From positions 1,281,348 through 1,345,347 of the forward strand of contig NC_017946.1 of NCBI RefSeq assembly GCF_000263735.1: a stretch of 64,000 nt of DNA, given 5' to 3'. This DNA is from Pyrococcus sp. ST04 (GTDB lineage: Archaea > Methanobacteriota_B > Thermococci > Thermococcales > Thermococcaceae). The position numbers and the translations under genes are program-made. The notes below the pieces were generated by a model that had not been told where the DNA came from, searched no databases, and saw nothing but the letters and a program-made list of their open reading frames with translations. Below are positions 37,341 to 47,276 of this stretch, piece by piece (the first letter of the stretch is position 1; every line of letters starts with the position of its first letter).

Positions 37341-38865
37341 CTCCCATGAGGGAAGCTATGTACCCCATAACATCCCATAACGCCCTTGCAGCTGGAACCA
37401 TGAACTTGTCACTTATTTGCCATGGGAAGAATCCCATCACTACTATCGCCAACACCAAGATGAACATTGGAAGTAACATTGCAATCCCTGGATCTTTCGC
37501 ATTCATTACTTTTTCACTGGGCCTGCCAAAGAATGTGAAGAGAACCCTAACGTATGCTGCAGTACAAAAAGCTGTTCCTATTATTGCTATTGCACCTATT
37601 ATTGGATTGAAAAGTGCTGAGCTCTCATATATTAGCCACTTGCTTGCGAATCCATTAAGTGGGGGCATTCCAACTATCGCCGCAGCTCCAACTAAGAATG
37701 CAAAGGAAGTTTTAGGCATAGTTTTCGCGAGTCCACTAAGTTCGTTGAGATTTCTAGTTCCTAGCTCGTGAATAACTGCACCAGCGACAAGGAAGAGAAG
37801 GGCCTTCATTATGGCATGATTAACTGTATGATATATAGCTCCAGCCAAGGCAACTTCGCCAATTTTTGTTCCGTAAGCAACCATACCAATTCCAAGACCA
37901 AGGAGAATGTATCCTATCTGGCCAACTGAAGAATATGCCAAAAGTCTTTTCATGTCCTCTTGTACAACCGCCATTGCGTTTCCAACTATCAGTGTTATGC
38001 AGGCGAACAAGATGATTATCCACCCAACTGTGGTCAAGTTCACCGCTGGGGAGAAGATACTGAACACTACTCTGGCCATCGCGTATATTCCACCTATCTT
38101 TATCACGAGACCCGAAAGCATTGCCGAGATGGAACTTGGAGCTGCTGGGTGCGCGTCTGCAAGCCACATGTGCACTGGAGATGCACCGCTCTTGAAGAGC
38201 AGGCCACCGAGGAAAAGAGCCAGTGCAATCTTTGCAACGATGGTTGGGTTCTCCGACATCTTTACTGCAAGATACCCCATTGTGAGTGTTCCGTACTGAC
38301 CGTAAAGCAGCGTTATCCCAAGTAGGATAAAGCTACTGGCTAAAGAGCCTACAAACATATATTTTATACCTGCCTCAATTCCCTCCCATGTATCATTTCT
38401 GAAAGCTACTAGAGCGTAGCTGGCTATGCTCATTATCTCAAGGAATACGTAGAAGTTGAAGATATCTCCAGTTATCGCAATACCAAGCATTCCCAGCTCG
38501 AGTATTAGAATTAGTGTGTAAAACTTTTCAAGTCCAGTATCATGCTTCATGTATTCAATCGAGTAAATTATTGCAAGGAAGCTAACGAAAGTTACTATTA
38601 GAACCATTATTGCCCCAAACTTGTCCACTTCCCACACTATCCTAATTGGGAACGTCGCTTTTCCAAATGGGTTCTTCGCTCCAAGAGTGTAGACTATAGT
38701 ACCGCCATTCCAGACCTCCCTAAAGACATCAATTCCCACTATCAACGTTGCAAAGCTTACTATTGTGGCCCACGCCTCTTTAGCTTTCCCTCCTATTAAG
38801 CTCACTATTGGCATTGAGAATGCTCCAAATAAGGGGATGATTATGAGGAACGGCAACCACGTCAT
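37333..38865 (-). CDS. mbhH: Membrane-bound hydrogenase subunit H (antiporter-like, MrpD)
   Basis: 510 residues, about 14 transmembrane helices. Key segments are LEIMSIASYALVAFRND, FKSGASPVHMWLADAHPAAPSS and VQEDMKRLLAYSSVGQIGY. This is the only large antiporter-like subunit of Mbh and the presumed route for proton or sodium translocation. Coupled by a four-base overlap to mbhG. Confidence 0.94.
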   Translation of the reverse strand: MTWLPFLIIIPLFGAFSMPIVSLIGGKAKEAWATIVSFATLIVGIDVFREVWNGGTIVYTLGAKNPFGKATFPIRIVWEVDKFGAIMVLIVTFVSFLAIIYSIEYMKHDTGLEKFYTLILILELGMLGIAITGDIFNFYVFLEIMSIASYALVAFRNDTWEGIEAGIKYMFVGSLASSFILLGITLLYGQYGTLTMGYLAVKMSENPTIVAKIALALFLGGLLFKSGASPVHMWLADAHPAAPSSISAMLSGLVIKIGGIYAMARVVFSIFSPAVNLTTVGWIIILFACITLIVGNAMAVVQEDMKRLLAYSSVGQIGYILLGLGIGMVAYGTKIGEVALAGAIYHTVNHAIMKALLFLVAGAVIHELGTRNLNELSGLAKTMPKTSFAFLVGAAAIVGMPPLNGFASKWLIYESSALFNPIIGAIAIIGTAFCTAAYVRVLFTFFGRPSEKVMNAKDPGIAMLLPMFILVLAIVVMGFFPWQISDKFMVPAARALWDVMGYIASLMGGG

Positions 38866-39215
38866 CCTCTCAACCTCCTGAGCTTTGTTACATCAAGCGT
38901 TCCATAATGCTTGTATGCATTAACCGTGAGGGCAACCGCAAGCGAAAGCACACACACTCCAATTACTATGCTCGTCAGAACGAGAGCCTGGGGAATTGGT
39001 GCCACCATCGCTCCTCCTTCATAGCCAGTATAGATTGGCGCTGTGGGAGGGAGACCGTTCTCCATCCTATAACCTTCACTTATTAGGAGAAGGTGAATTC
39101 CGGAGTCTATCAAATCTAAGGCAAGTATTAGCTTGATTAGGTTTCTCTTGTACAGGAGGGCATAAATTCCTAGGGCCACCATTATTATAGCCGTTAGATA
39201 CTGAAATGCTATCAT
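38862..39215 (-). CDS. mbhG: Membrane-bound hydrogenase subunit G (MrpC/NuoK-like)
   Basis: 117 residues, three transmembrane helices, with LALDLIDSGIHLLLISEG and APIPQALVLTSIVIGVC. The aspartate in DLIDSG replaces the glutamate that its counterpart MbsG has at this spot. ATG 39215 has GGAGGTG six bases upstream and is preferred to the upstream start at 39224. Confidence 0.92.
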   Translation of the reverse strand: MIAFQYLTAIIMVALGIYALLYKRNLIKLILALDLIDSGIHLLLISEGYRMENGLPPTAPIYTGYEGGAMVAPIPQALVLTSIVIGVCVLSLAVALTVNAYKHYGTLDVTKLRRLRG

Positions 39216-39658
39216 TTGTTCCACCTCCTAAATAATGAGAGAGCAAATACTGCAGAGACTAGACCAGTGAACACTTTAAGACCAACTCCAAGATTCATTA
39301 TTGGTAGAAATCCTGCGGAGAGCAGTGTTCCTGGTTTTCCATTGAAAAGCGGACCATTATGCCAGAGTGTATTATAGAAGAATGCAACGCTTAAGCCAAG
39401 CATTGCAGCCCCCAAAAACACTAAACCTCCAACGCCTTCCAATGCAGAATATAAGTTCTTGTTTATTTTCTCCTTTGCAGCCTTGATTCCAAAGGCTACT
39501 AGAAACAATATCCCTGCCCCAGCAATTGTCGCACCACCCTGGAATCCACCGCCAGGGGTAAGATGACCGTGCATAACTACATAAGCTCCAAATATTCCTA
39601 TGAATGGAATGAGAGCCCTTGCATTTGTTCTCACAATAACTCCCATATCATCCCTCAT
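39212..39658 (-). CDS. mbhF: Membrane-bound hydrogenase subunit F (MrpB-like)
   Basis: 148 residues, four transmembrane helices, MrpB core GHLTPGGGFQGGATIAGAG near residue 32. GGAGGGAG precedes the ATG. Separate gene here, whereas in the mbs cluster it is fused to the E part. Confidence 0.92.
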   Translation of the reverse strand: MRDDMGVIVRTNARALIPFIGIFGAYVVMHGHLTPGGGFQGGATIAGAGILFLVAFGIKAAKEKINKNLYSALEGVGGLVFLGAAMLGLSVAFFYNTLWHNGPLFNGKPGTLLSAGFLPIMNLGVGLKVFTGLVSAVFALSLFRRWNK

Positions 39659-39950
39659 TTTTCTCCCTCCTCCACGGCCTTAGAAGGGCAATTGCTCCAG
39701 CTATTGCAGTAAATAGAACAGTCGCTTCCCCCAGGGTATCATAGCCTCTATAGTCAAACACTATATCGGTCACTATATTGTTCCCACCTACTTCCTCAAC
39801 ACCATGCTGAATGTAGTAGTTGTCTGTATACCTGTATTTCAACCAGTCATCTCCCCCAAATCCAAATTTTATTCCATATTTAGGAGTAAGAGCTAGCATT
39901 AGCCCAGCAAATATAACCAGTAATGACAGGAATCCTAAGGCTCTCTTCAT
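39648..39950 (-). CDS. mbhE: Membrane-bound hydrogenase subunit E
   Basis: 100 residues, two transmembrane helices with a loop of about 40 residues (TDNYYIQHGVEEVGGNNIV) outside and FDYRGYDTLGEATVLF in the second helix region, the MrpA-tail pattern. Overlaps mbhF by 11 bases and mbhD by four. Confidence 0.9.
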   Translation of the reverse strand: MKRALGFLSLLVIFAGLMLALTPKYGIKFGFGGDDWLKYRYTDNYYIQHGVEEVGGNNIVTDIVFDYRGYDTLGEATVLFTAIAGAIALLRPWRREKNEG

Positions 39951-40204
39951 GGGGCTTCACGCTCCCACCTTTCGGTTTTTGCAATAGCATAAATTACGAC
40001 AGCCGTGACAACACCAGCACCAACAGCTGCCTCCGCTATTGCCACGTCAGGAGCATGGAGCATATAGAACTCCAGACTCAAGAGCAGACTCATAGCTGCA
40101 GCTGCAACAGCCGCTGCTAAGAGATCTCTAAGAGTTATCATTAGAACTGAAGACACTATAATGCCAAGTAGGACCAAAAACTGGATGATCATATCAACAT
40201 TCAT
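39947..40204 (-). CDS. mbhD: Membrane-bound hydrogenase subunit D (DUF4040-like)
   Basis: 85 residues, three transmembrane helices, conserved HAPDVAIAEAAVGAGVVTAVV. The glutamate in AEAA corresponds to that of MbsD. Eleven-base overlap with mbhC. Confidence 0.92.
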   Translation of the reverse strand: MNVDMIIQFLVLLGIIVSSVLMITLRDLLAAAVAAAAMSLLLSLEFYMLHAPDVAIAEAAVGAGVVTAVVIYAIAKTERWEREAP

Positions 40205-40565
40205 TTTCCTCCCTCCTCTTTAGATAAGCATCAACAACAGCTCTCTTTGGCATATAGCCACTAATGTGAGCAGCTTTTGCAATTGCATGAGCTCCCACCG
40301 GGTTAGTCATGAGAAGTGCAAACAGTGCAACAAAGCTATGAATTGCCATTTGAAGGTATTTGGGATTTCCAGTTTCCCTAAGTCTAACGAGTGAATGCAC
40401 TATCACTGCAAACACTGCGAAGATCGTCCCAAAGGTTGTACATTTAGTTGCTCCATGTAGCCTGGTATAAACATCCGGGAACCTGTGAAGGGCTATACTC
40501 CCAAGAAAGTTGAAAGTCACGCTTATTGCAAGGAATGCCATTATCAAGTAATCCGCAGTACTCAT
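40194..40565 (-). CDS. mbhC: Membrane-bound hydrogenase subunit C (MrpG-like)
   Basis: 123 residues, three transmembrane helices, conserved IALHRFPDVYTRLHGATKC. Same length as MbsC. ATGA overlap with mbhB. Confidence 0.92.
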   Translation of the reverse strand: MSTADYLIMAFLAISVTFNFLGSIALHRFPDVYTRLHGATKCTTFGTIFAVFAVIVHSLVRLRETGNPKYLQMAIHSFVALFALLMTNPVGAHAIAKAAHISGYMPKRAVVDAYLKRREENEC

Positions 40566-40816
40566 GATAATCCCCCCTGGAGGTATTTTGCAATAATCAG
40601 CGTTCCAACATAGCTTAAAAGAGCGTACACTATTGCAATGTCAATGTAAATTGCCCTTTCATAAGCTGCTCCCAAAAGAACCATCGCTGCAACCACGAGG
40701 GTATTCATAGTGTCCAATGCAACAACCCTGTCTGGAACAGAAGGGCCCAGGATCAGCCTGAGCAGGGTTATCAATCCCGCGATTCCTATTAAGAGAGTGG
40801 CATAGAAGAACATCAT
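40562..40816 (-). CDS. mbhB: Membrane-bound hydrogenase subunit B (MrpF-like)
   Basis: 84 residues, three transmembrane helices, with RLILGPSVPDRVVALDTMN. ATG 40816 overlaps the mbhA stop and has GAGGAGG eight bases upstream; this gives the same length as MbsB, so I prefer it to 40837. Confidence 0.92.
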   Translation of the reverse strand: MMFFYATLLIGIAGLITLLRLILGPSVPDRVVALDTMNTLVVAAMVLLGAAYERAIYIDIAIVYALLSYVGTLIIAKYLQGGLS

Positions 40817-41316
40817 TTTCCCAACCTCCTCGCCCACTTTTCAAATGGTCCAGAAACTGGCTCAGAAGTCTGTGGCCATTCTTGCCCCTCAGGAATGTTT
40901 ATCCAGTGAACGTAGAGAGCTTTTTCATCTGGACATGCTTCAACTGTAAGCGTTCCTGGGGTTAAGGTAATTGAATTGGACAAAATTGTATACTGTGCAT
41001 CGTTCTCAAGATCAACTGGAACTCTAACTATTCCCGGTCTTATCTTTCCTGTTATAACCCTATAAGCAACATCGAGGTTAGCTTTAACCATTCCCCAAAA
41101 CAATACCGGGAAGTAAGCAACAAAGAGTACCCATTTTCCTGGATTCAGGAACCTTGATGCTTTTTCCCCAATTATGTCCCTCGTTGCATACGCTACTATC
41201 AATGAGAACACTAGACCAGCCACGAGCTCCTGCACGCTCCATAGCATCCCCTTGCTTCCCGCCGTTAAGACGAGCCATAGGAAATATGCCCACACAAACG
41301 CTGTAATGAATGACAT
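40813..41316 (-). CDS. mbhA: Membrane-bound hydrogenase subunit A (MrpE-like)
   Basis: 167 residues with two to three N-terminal hydrophobic segments and the C-terminal SNSITLTPGTLTVEACPDEK motif of MrpE. ATG 41316 (MSFITAF) has GAGGGGG six bases upstream; the TTG at 41322 has no separate signal. First gene of the mbh operon. Confidence 0.92.
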   Translation of the reverse strand: MSFITAFVWAYFLWLVLTAGSKGMLWSVQELVAGLVFSLIVAYATRDIIGEKASRFLNPGKWVLFVAYFPVLFWGMVKANLDVAYRVITGKIRPGIVRVPVDLENDAQYTILSNSITLTPGTLTVEACPDEKALYVHWINIPEGQEWPQTSEPVSGPFEKWARRLGK

Positions 41317-41338
41317 TACCAAACCCCCTCAACTCTTG

Positions 41339-41455
41339 GTTTGAAACAGTATTTTACACGCTTAATTCGTTCTCTTCCAAGAGAAGTTGCCCGCAAAATC
41401 TTAAAAGGGTTTTTTAAAGCGATGAATTGAAAATAAAAGTCCTTAACTTTTGGTT
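41339..41455. promoter_or_regulatory. mbh/trxB divergent regulatory region with SurR-like motifs
   Basis: The 229-base spacer between mbhA and trxB contains one perfect GTTn3AAC (GTTTGAAAC, 41339-41347) near the mbhA start and one extended site GTCn3AACn5GTT (41439-41455), which differs from the SurR consensus GTTn3AACn5GTT by one base. On the minus strand the TATA-like tttaaaaaac (about 41410-41419) lies about 20 bases downstream of the extended site. This is an activator position for mbh. A TATA for trxB (cttttaaata) is at 41501-41510. Confidence 0.65.
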
Positions 41456-41551
41456 TACGAGCTTAAGTTTAGCTATGTTACACATGACTGTCCCAAAATG
41501 CTTTTAAATATTCACCAGCTATTTTGTTCCAGCAAAAGGAGGTGAGGTGAG

Positions 41552-42544
41552 ATGTTTAGCCTGGGGGGATTAACAAAAAGTACAGTTGACGAAAGCAAGG
41601 TTTGGGATGTTATAATCATCGGAGCAGGTCCAGCCGGTTATACGGCTGCAATTTACGCGGCGAGATTTGGACTTGACACTATAATAGTAACCAAGGATCT
41701 AGGAGGAAACATGGCGATAACAGACCTAATAGAGAACTATCCAGGCTTCCCAGAGGGAATAAGCGGAGCCGAGTTGTCTAACAGGATGTATGAGCAGGTC
41801 AAGAAATATGGAGTAGATGTTGTTTTTGATGAGGTTGTGAGGATTGACCCAACTGAATGCGCATACTATGAAGGCCCATGCCACTTTAGCGTTAAAACGG
41901 CAAATGGCAAGGAGTACAAAGCAAAAACAATAATAATTGCTGTCGGTGCAGAGCCTAGAAAGCTTAACGTCCCAGGTGAGAAAGAATTTACAGGAAGGGG
42001 AGTTAGCTACTGTGCAACATGTGACGGCCCGCTCTTCGTTGGAAAAGAGGTTATTGTAGTCGGAGGAGGCAACACTGCACTTCAAGAAGCCCTATACCTA
42101 CACAGTATTGGAGTAAAGGTAACGCTTGTACACAGAAGAGACAAATTTAGGGCAGACAAGATACTCCAAGATAGGCTCAAACAAGCCGGAATACCTACTA
42201 TACTTAACACAGTAGTCACCGAGATAAAAGGGACAAATAAGGTCGAGAGTGTTGTTCTTAGAAATGTGAAAACAGGAGAAACATTTGAAAAGAAAGTTGA
42301 TGGTGTGTTTATATTCATTGGGTACGAGCCAAAGACAGACTTCGTAAAGCATCTTGGGATTACAGATGAATATGGTTACATAAAAGTTGATATGTATATG
42401 AGGACTAAAGTCCCTGGAATATTTGCAGCCGGGGATATAACCAATGTATTCAAACAGATAGCCGTGGCAGTTGGACAGGGTGCCATTGCTGCAAACTCAG
42501 CTAAGGAGTTTATAGAAAGCTGGAACGGAAAGAGTATTGAGTGA
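41552..42544 (+). CDS. trxB: thioredoxin reductase
   Basis: 330 residues. FAD-binding GAGPAGYTAAIYA near residue 27, redox pair CATC in SYCATCDGP, NADPH-binding VVGGGNTALQEALYL, and C-terminal GIFAAGDITN. A cytosolic flavoenzyme that reduces the glutaredoxin-like Pdo and thereby the SurR disulphide in P. furiosus. It shares a spacer with mbh that holds SurR-like sites. Start preceded by ggaggtgagg. Confidence 0.95.
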   Translation: MFSLGGLTKSTVDESKVWDVIIIGAGPAGYTAAIYAARFGLDTIIVTKDLGGNMAITDLIENYPGFPEGISGAELSNRMYEQVKKYGVDVVFDEVVRIDPTECAYYEGPCHFSVKTANGKEYKAKTIIIAVGAEPRKLNVPGEKEFTGRGVSYCATCDGPLFVGKEVIVVGGGNTALQEALYLHSIGVKVTLVHRRDKFRADKILQDRLKQAGIPTILNTVVTEIKGTNKVESVVLRNVKTGETFEKKVDGVFIFIGYEPKTDFVKHLGITDEYGYIKVDMYMRTKVPGIFAAGDITNVFKQIAVAVGQGAIAANSAKEFIESWNGKSIE

Positions 42545-42633
42545 ACTCTTCTTTTCTCTGAAAATTTTTCGAACAAAGATGCTCAATTTCGAGCTTAAAG
42601 TTAAAAGTATGTCCCCCAACTTTCTCCGGGTGA

Positions 42634-44004
<1,371 letters not shown>

Positions 44005-44038
44005 TTATATCTCTCTTCCCTTTCATTTCATTTTCAAC

Positions 44039-44072
44039 TGACATCTTCCCTGCCTCAAAAGGCAAGGTTTTC
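44039..44072 (+). mobile_element. diverged IS605-type end remnant upstream of the trehalose operon
   Basis: The sequence starting tgacatcttccctgcctcaa closely parallels the reverse complement of the IS605 end at 3519-3547, including the imperfect hairpin (ccctgcct/aggcaagg, one mismatch). There is no transposase nearby. It may mark a past insertion edge of the trehalose/maltose genes, which in P. furiosus and T. litoralis lie in an IS-bounded transferred segment. The match is by eye and short. Confidence 0.45.
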
Positions 44073-44215
44073 AAAAAGTGAATATAATCTGAGGTTGATC
44101 CTCGAAGTACTTCTCCTACAGCTTGTTAAATCTTAAGAGAGTCCATCCCTTCGGATCTTTTTGTATGTATTTTAAGTATCAACTAAAATGACATATTTAA
44201 AAATATCCCACAAAG

Positions 44216-44232
44216 CATATATACTTTTAGTA
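44216..44232 (+). promoter_or_regulatory. TATA and operator-like palindrome of the trehalose/maltose operon
   Basis: A TATA element catatatac (44216-44224) is immediately followed and overlapped by TACTTTTAGTA (44222-44232). The inverted arms resemble the TACTTT...AGTA element bound by TrmB at the P. furiosus and T. litoralis TM promoters, though the central spacing differs. A second palindrome, gaagtacttc, lies at 44104-44113. A regulator bound here would block TBP/TFB, in agreement with sugar-relieved repression. Confidence 0.5.
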
Positions 44233-44256
44233 CAAACTACTAACTAGGTGACCTCA

Positions 44257-45531
44257 ATGAAGTTAAGCGCAATTTCCCTACTCCTTGTTGCAGTTCTATT
44301 GGTAGGTTTTGTTGGAGGATGTATTGGGGGACAAACAACCACTGTCAAGGAAACTGTAACCCAAAAAGAAACTGAAACTATAACAACGACAAAAACAGAG
44401 AAAGTCATAACACTGAAAGTAATAGGACCATGGTCAGGGGCTGAATTGGAGGCATTTATGGAAGTTCTAAAAGCCTTCGAGGCAAAACATCCAAATATAA
44501 AAATTGAGTATAAGACATATAGAGCGGAGGATCTTGCAACAATACTACCCTTACAATTTGAATCGGGAGACACACCTGCAGATGTAATCGCTATGTGGGG
44601 ATGGTTCATAGCAGAGATGGGGAAGAAGGGCCATCTTCTAGATTTCACAGGAAAAATAAATCCAGATGACTATGTACCTGGCATCCTAGATCCAATAACA
44701 GTTAATGGGAAGATATATGGAGTACCCTTCACCGCAGCAGCAAAACCCGGTTTCTGGTACAGAAAATCATTCTTCGAGAAACACGGCTTGAAACCACCTC
44801 AAACCTGGGATGAATTTGTAGCTCTTCTGGAGCAGATAAAGAAGATACCAGGGATAAAAGCACCAATAGCTAGTGGGGATAGTGTTGGATGGCCACTATC
44901 CGATGTTACAGAGCACTTCATTTTAACATTTGGAGGGAGAGACCTCCAGCTTAAGTTGATAAATGGGGAAGTCAAATGGGAGGATCCACAAGTTAGAGAG
45001 ATTTTCGAAAAGAGATTAGTCCCACTATTAAAGAAGGGATATTTCAGTGATCCCATAGAATGGACTTCTGCCGTAGACTTATGGTGGAAAGGAGAGTACG
45101 CCTTATACTTCATGGGAACGTGGATAACCGGAATGGTTGATGATCCAAATGATCTCGGCCTAATATCCCTACCAGGAGTCAAAGCAATGGTAATAGCCCC
45201 CGACTATTTCATGGTTCCAAAATATACCAAACATCCAAAGGAGGCTATGGAGCTTGCCTTATTCTTGGCAACTGAAGGTCAGAGGATACACGTAGGAACA
45301 AAGTCAGGAAAGTTAGCAACCTGGAAGAAAGTTAGCATAGAGGATTACTGGGAACCAATGAGAGACGTCGCAAAGATAGTAAGTAAAGTAGAATCTGCCC
45401 CCGATCTAGACGATAGTGTTGGAGGAGAGTGGCAGAAAGTATTCTGGGACCAATTAAAGCTTCTATGGGTTCAGCCAGACAGATTAGACGAAGTTCTAAA
45501 GACATTGGATGAAAAGTTCCCTAAAAAATAG
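44257..45531 (+). CDS. malE: trehalose/maltose ABC transporter, substrate-binding lipoprotein
   Basis: 424 residues. A signal peptide with a lipobox-like FVGGCIGG (Cys22) is followed by a Thr/Lys-rich linker and a type-B solute-binding fold (LKVIGPWSGAELEAFMEVLK, GVPFTAAAKPGFWYRK, TWDEFVALLEQIK). It captures alpha-glucosides outside the membrane. Start ATG 44257 follows aggtga; the GTG at 44248 lies within that signal. First gene of a five-gene operon. It is related to, but not a close match for, the MalE of the mobile TM region as I recall it. Confidence 0.85.
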   Translation: MKLSAISLLLVAVLLVGFVGGCIGGQTTTVKETVTQKETETITTTKTEKVITLKVIGPWSGAELEAFMEVLKAFEAKHPNIKIEYKTYRAEDLATILPLQFESGDTPADVIAMWGWFIAEMGKKGHLLDFTGKINPDDYVPGILDPITVNGKIYGVPFTAAAKPGFWYRKSFFEKHGLKPPQTWDEFVALLEQIKKIPGIKAPIASGDSVGWPLSDVTEHFILTFGGRDLQLKLINGEVKWEDPQVREIFEKRLVPLLKKGYFSDPIEWTSAVDLWWKGEYALYFMGTWITGMVDDPNDLGLISLPGVKAMVIAPDYFMVPKYTKHPKEAMELALFLATEGQRIHVGTKSGKLATWKKVSIEDYWEPMRDVAKIVSKVESAPDLDDSVGGEWQKVFWDQLKLLWVQPDRLDEVLKTLDEKFPKK

Positions 45532-45543
45532 CGGTGGGGAATC

Positions 45544-46422
45544 ATGAATAGAAGGCTTACCTTCTTTTATTTTCTTTTGCCGGCTTTGATCCTTATGATA
45601 CCCTTCGTTATTTATCCTGTCTTTAAAACTGTGTATTTGAGCTTCTTCTTGGATGACAAATTTGTAGGTCTTGAGAATTATAAGGAAGTCCTCTTTAGTA
45701 AAGACATAGTAAACCTTGATAGGTTTCCTACAAAGTCCCCACCTTGGGGAGCTTTAATTCACAATGCAGTCTTAATAGCGATTCATCTGCCAACAACAGT
45801 TTTTCTTGGACTAGGAATAGCCATTGTGCTCAGGAAAAAAGAGGTAATTGGGAGCTCTATAATAAAATCGATAGTATTCCTTGGAATGGTCATTCCAATG
45901 GTCGTCGGTGGTTTGATAATTAGATTTCTGTTTGAAGAGGGAGCGGGAGTAATTCCTGCTATATTTAAAATCCTCGGAATAGAAAAACTATCAATAACCT
46001 GGACAGCATATCCAGAAACTGCACTCTTTGCAGTTATACTAGGTTCAATATGGATATGGACAGGGTTTAGTATGTTAATGTACTCTGCAGGGTTAGCTTC
46101 AATACCTAAAGATTATATTGAGGCAGCACTAATAGACGGAGCTTCAAGTTTTCAAATTTTCAGATACGTAATATGGCCACAACTTAAGCCCATTACAATC
46201 GTCGTTGTAGCAATGACGCTTCTTTGGGATCTTAAGATATTCGATGTAGTCTACGTAGCAACTGGAGGGGGTCCAGGAGGTGCATCTACCGTTCTAGCCC
46301 TTCAAATGTGGGATTACTTTGCAAGATCCCTTAATTATAATTATGCAGCTGTAGTTGCAGTATTATTAACTCTTCTAACTCTAATCCCCGCAATTTGGCT
46401 AATTAGGAGGAGAGCAACATGA
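45544..46422 (+). CDS. malF: trehalose/maltose ABC transporter permease (MalF-like)
   Basis: 292 residues, six transmembrane helices, with the EAA loop EAALIDGASSFQIFRYVIWP that contacts the ATPase. A large loop after the first helix carries a DDKFVGLENYKEV segment as in other MalF proteins. Overlaps malG by four bases. Confidence 0.9.
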   Translation: MNRRLTFFYFLLPALILMIPFVIYPVFKTVYLSFFLDDKFVGLENYKEVLFSKDIVNLDRFPTKSPPWGALIHNAVLIAIHLPTTVFLGLGIAIVLRKKEVIGSSIIKSIVFLGMVIPMVVGGLIIRFLFEEGAGVIPAIFKILGIEKLSITWTAYPETALFAVILGSIWIWTGFSMLMYSAGLASIPKDYIEAALIDGASSFQIFRYVIWPQLKPITIVVVAMTLLWDLKIFDVVYVATGGGPGGASTVLALQMWDYFARSLNYNYAAVVAVLLTLLTLIPAIWLIRRRAT

Positions 46423-47264
46423 AAATCAAGAGATATAAACTAAAAGATTACCTTATAAGTAATGGAATCGCATGGCTAATTGGAATAGCATGGCTAATTC
46501 CATTCATTGGAGTTTTCATGGCCTCGATCAGGCCCTATGAGGAGATAGTTAGCGGATGGTGGCACTTTCATCCACTGACAATAACACTTCAAAATTATAT
46601 AAACGCACTAAACCACCCAATGTTTCCAATAAGCCAGGGATTAAAGAATTCTCTAATAGTAGCTATCCCCTCTACAATAACTCCAGTTCTGGTTGGAGCT
46701 TTAGCTGCATACTCATTTGCAAGGTATAGTTTCCCAATAAAGAACTATCTGTTCGCCTCAATAGTGTTTCTCATGGCCCTCCCTCAGCAGATGACCGTAG
46801 TTCCATTGTACTTCCTGCTCAGACAACTTCATCTTCTGAACAAGTTTACCGGAATAATTTTAGTTCACTCAGCTTGGGGATTAGCTTGGATAATATTCTT
46901 CATGAGGAACTACTTCTCAATGTTGCCCACGGATGTAGAAGAGGCAGCGAAAATCGATGGAGCATCAGATTTTCAAGTCTTCAGAATGATAGTTCTTCCA
47001 ATGGCACTCCCAGGGATAATATCGGCATCAATTCTACAATTTACCTGGGTTTGGAGTGATTTCTTCCTGGCTTTAGTTTTCCTACAAAATCCAGAAAAAT
47101 ACGTTGCTACTCAGAGATTACCCCTTCTGAGAGGACAATATTTCGTAGACTGGGGCCTTCTAACTGCAGCTTCAATTCTAGTTATGATAGTCCCTCTACT
47201 TGTGTACGCCGTGTTCCAGAAGTATTACATTAGTGGTATGGTTGGATGGTCAGTTGAAAAATAG
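46419..47264 (+). CDS. malG: trehalose/maltose ABC transporter permease (MalG-like)
   Basis: 281 residues, six transmembrane helices, EAA loop EEAAKIDGASDFQVFRMIVLP, and a C-terminal segment YYISGMVGWSVEK typical of MalG. Coupled to malF by ATGA overlap. The second half of the import channel in the cytoplasmic membrane. Confidence 0.9.
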   Translation: MKIKRYKLKDYLISNGIAWLIGIAWLIPFIGVFMASIRPYEEIVSGWWHFHPLTITLQNYINALNHPMFPISQGLKNSLIVAIPSTITPVLVGALAAYSFARYSFPIKNYLFASIVFLMALPQQMTVVPLYFLLRQLHLLNKFTGIILVHSAWGLAWIIFFMRNYFSMLPTDVEEAAKIDGASDFQVFRMIVLPMALPGIISASILQFTWVWSDFFLALVFLQNPEKYVATQRLPLLRGQYFVDWGLLTAASILVMIVPLLVYAVFQKYYISGMVGWSVEK

Positions 47265-47276
47265 GGGGGATCCAAG

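Noticed and set aside
37960-38325. Plus-strand frame within mbhH with many Cys/His residues
   Set aside because: Antisense shadow of a strongly conserved membrane gene; no start signal.
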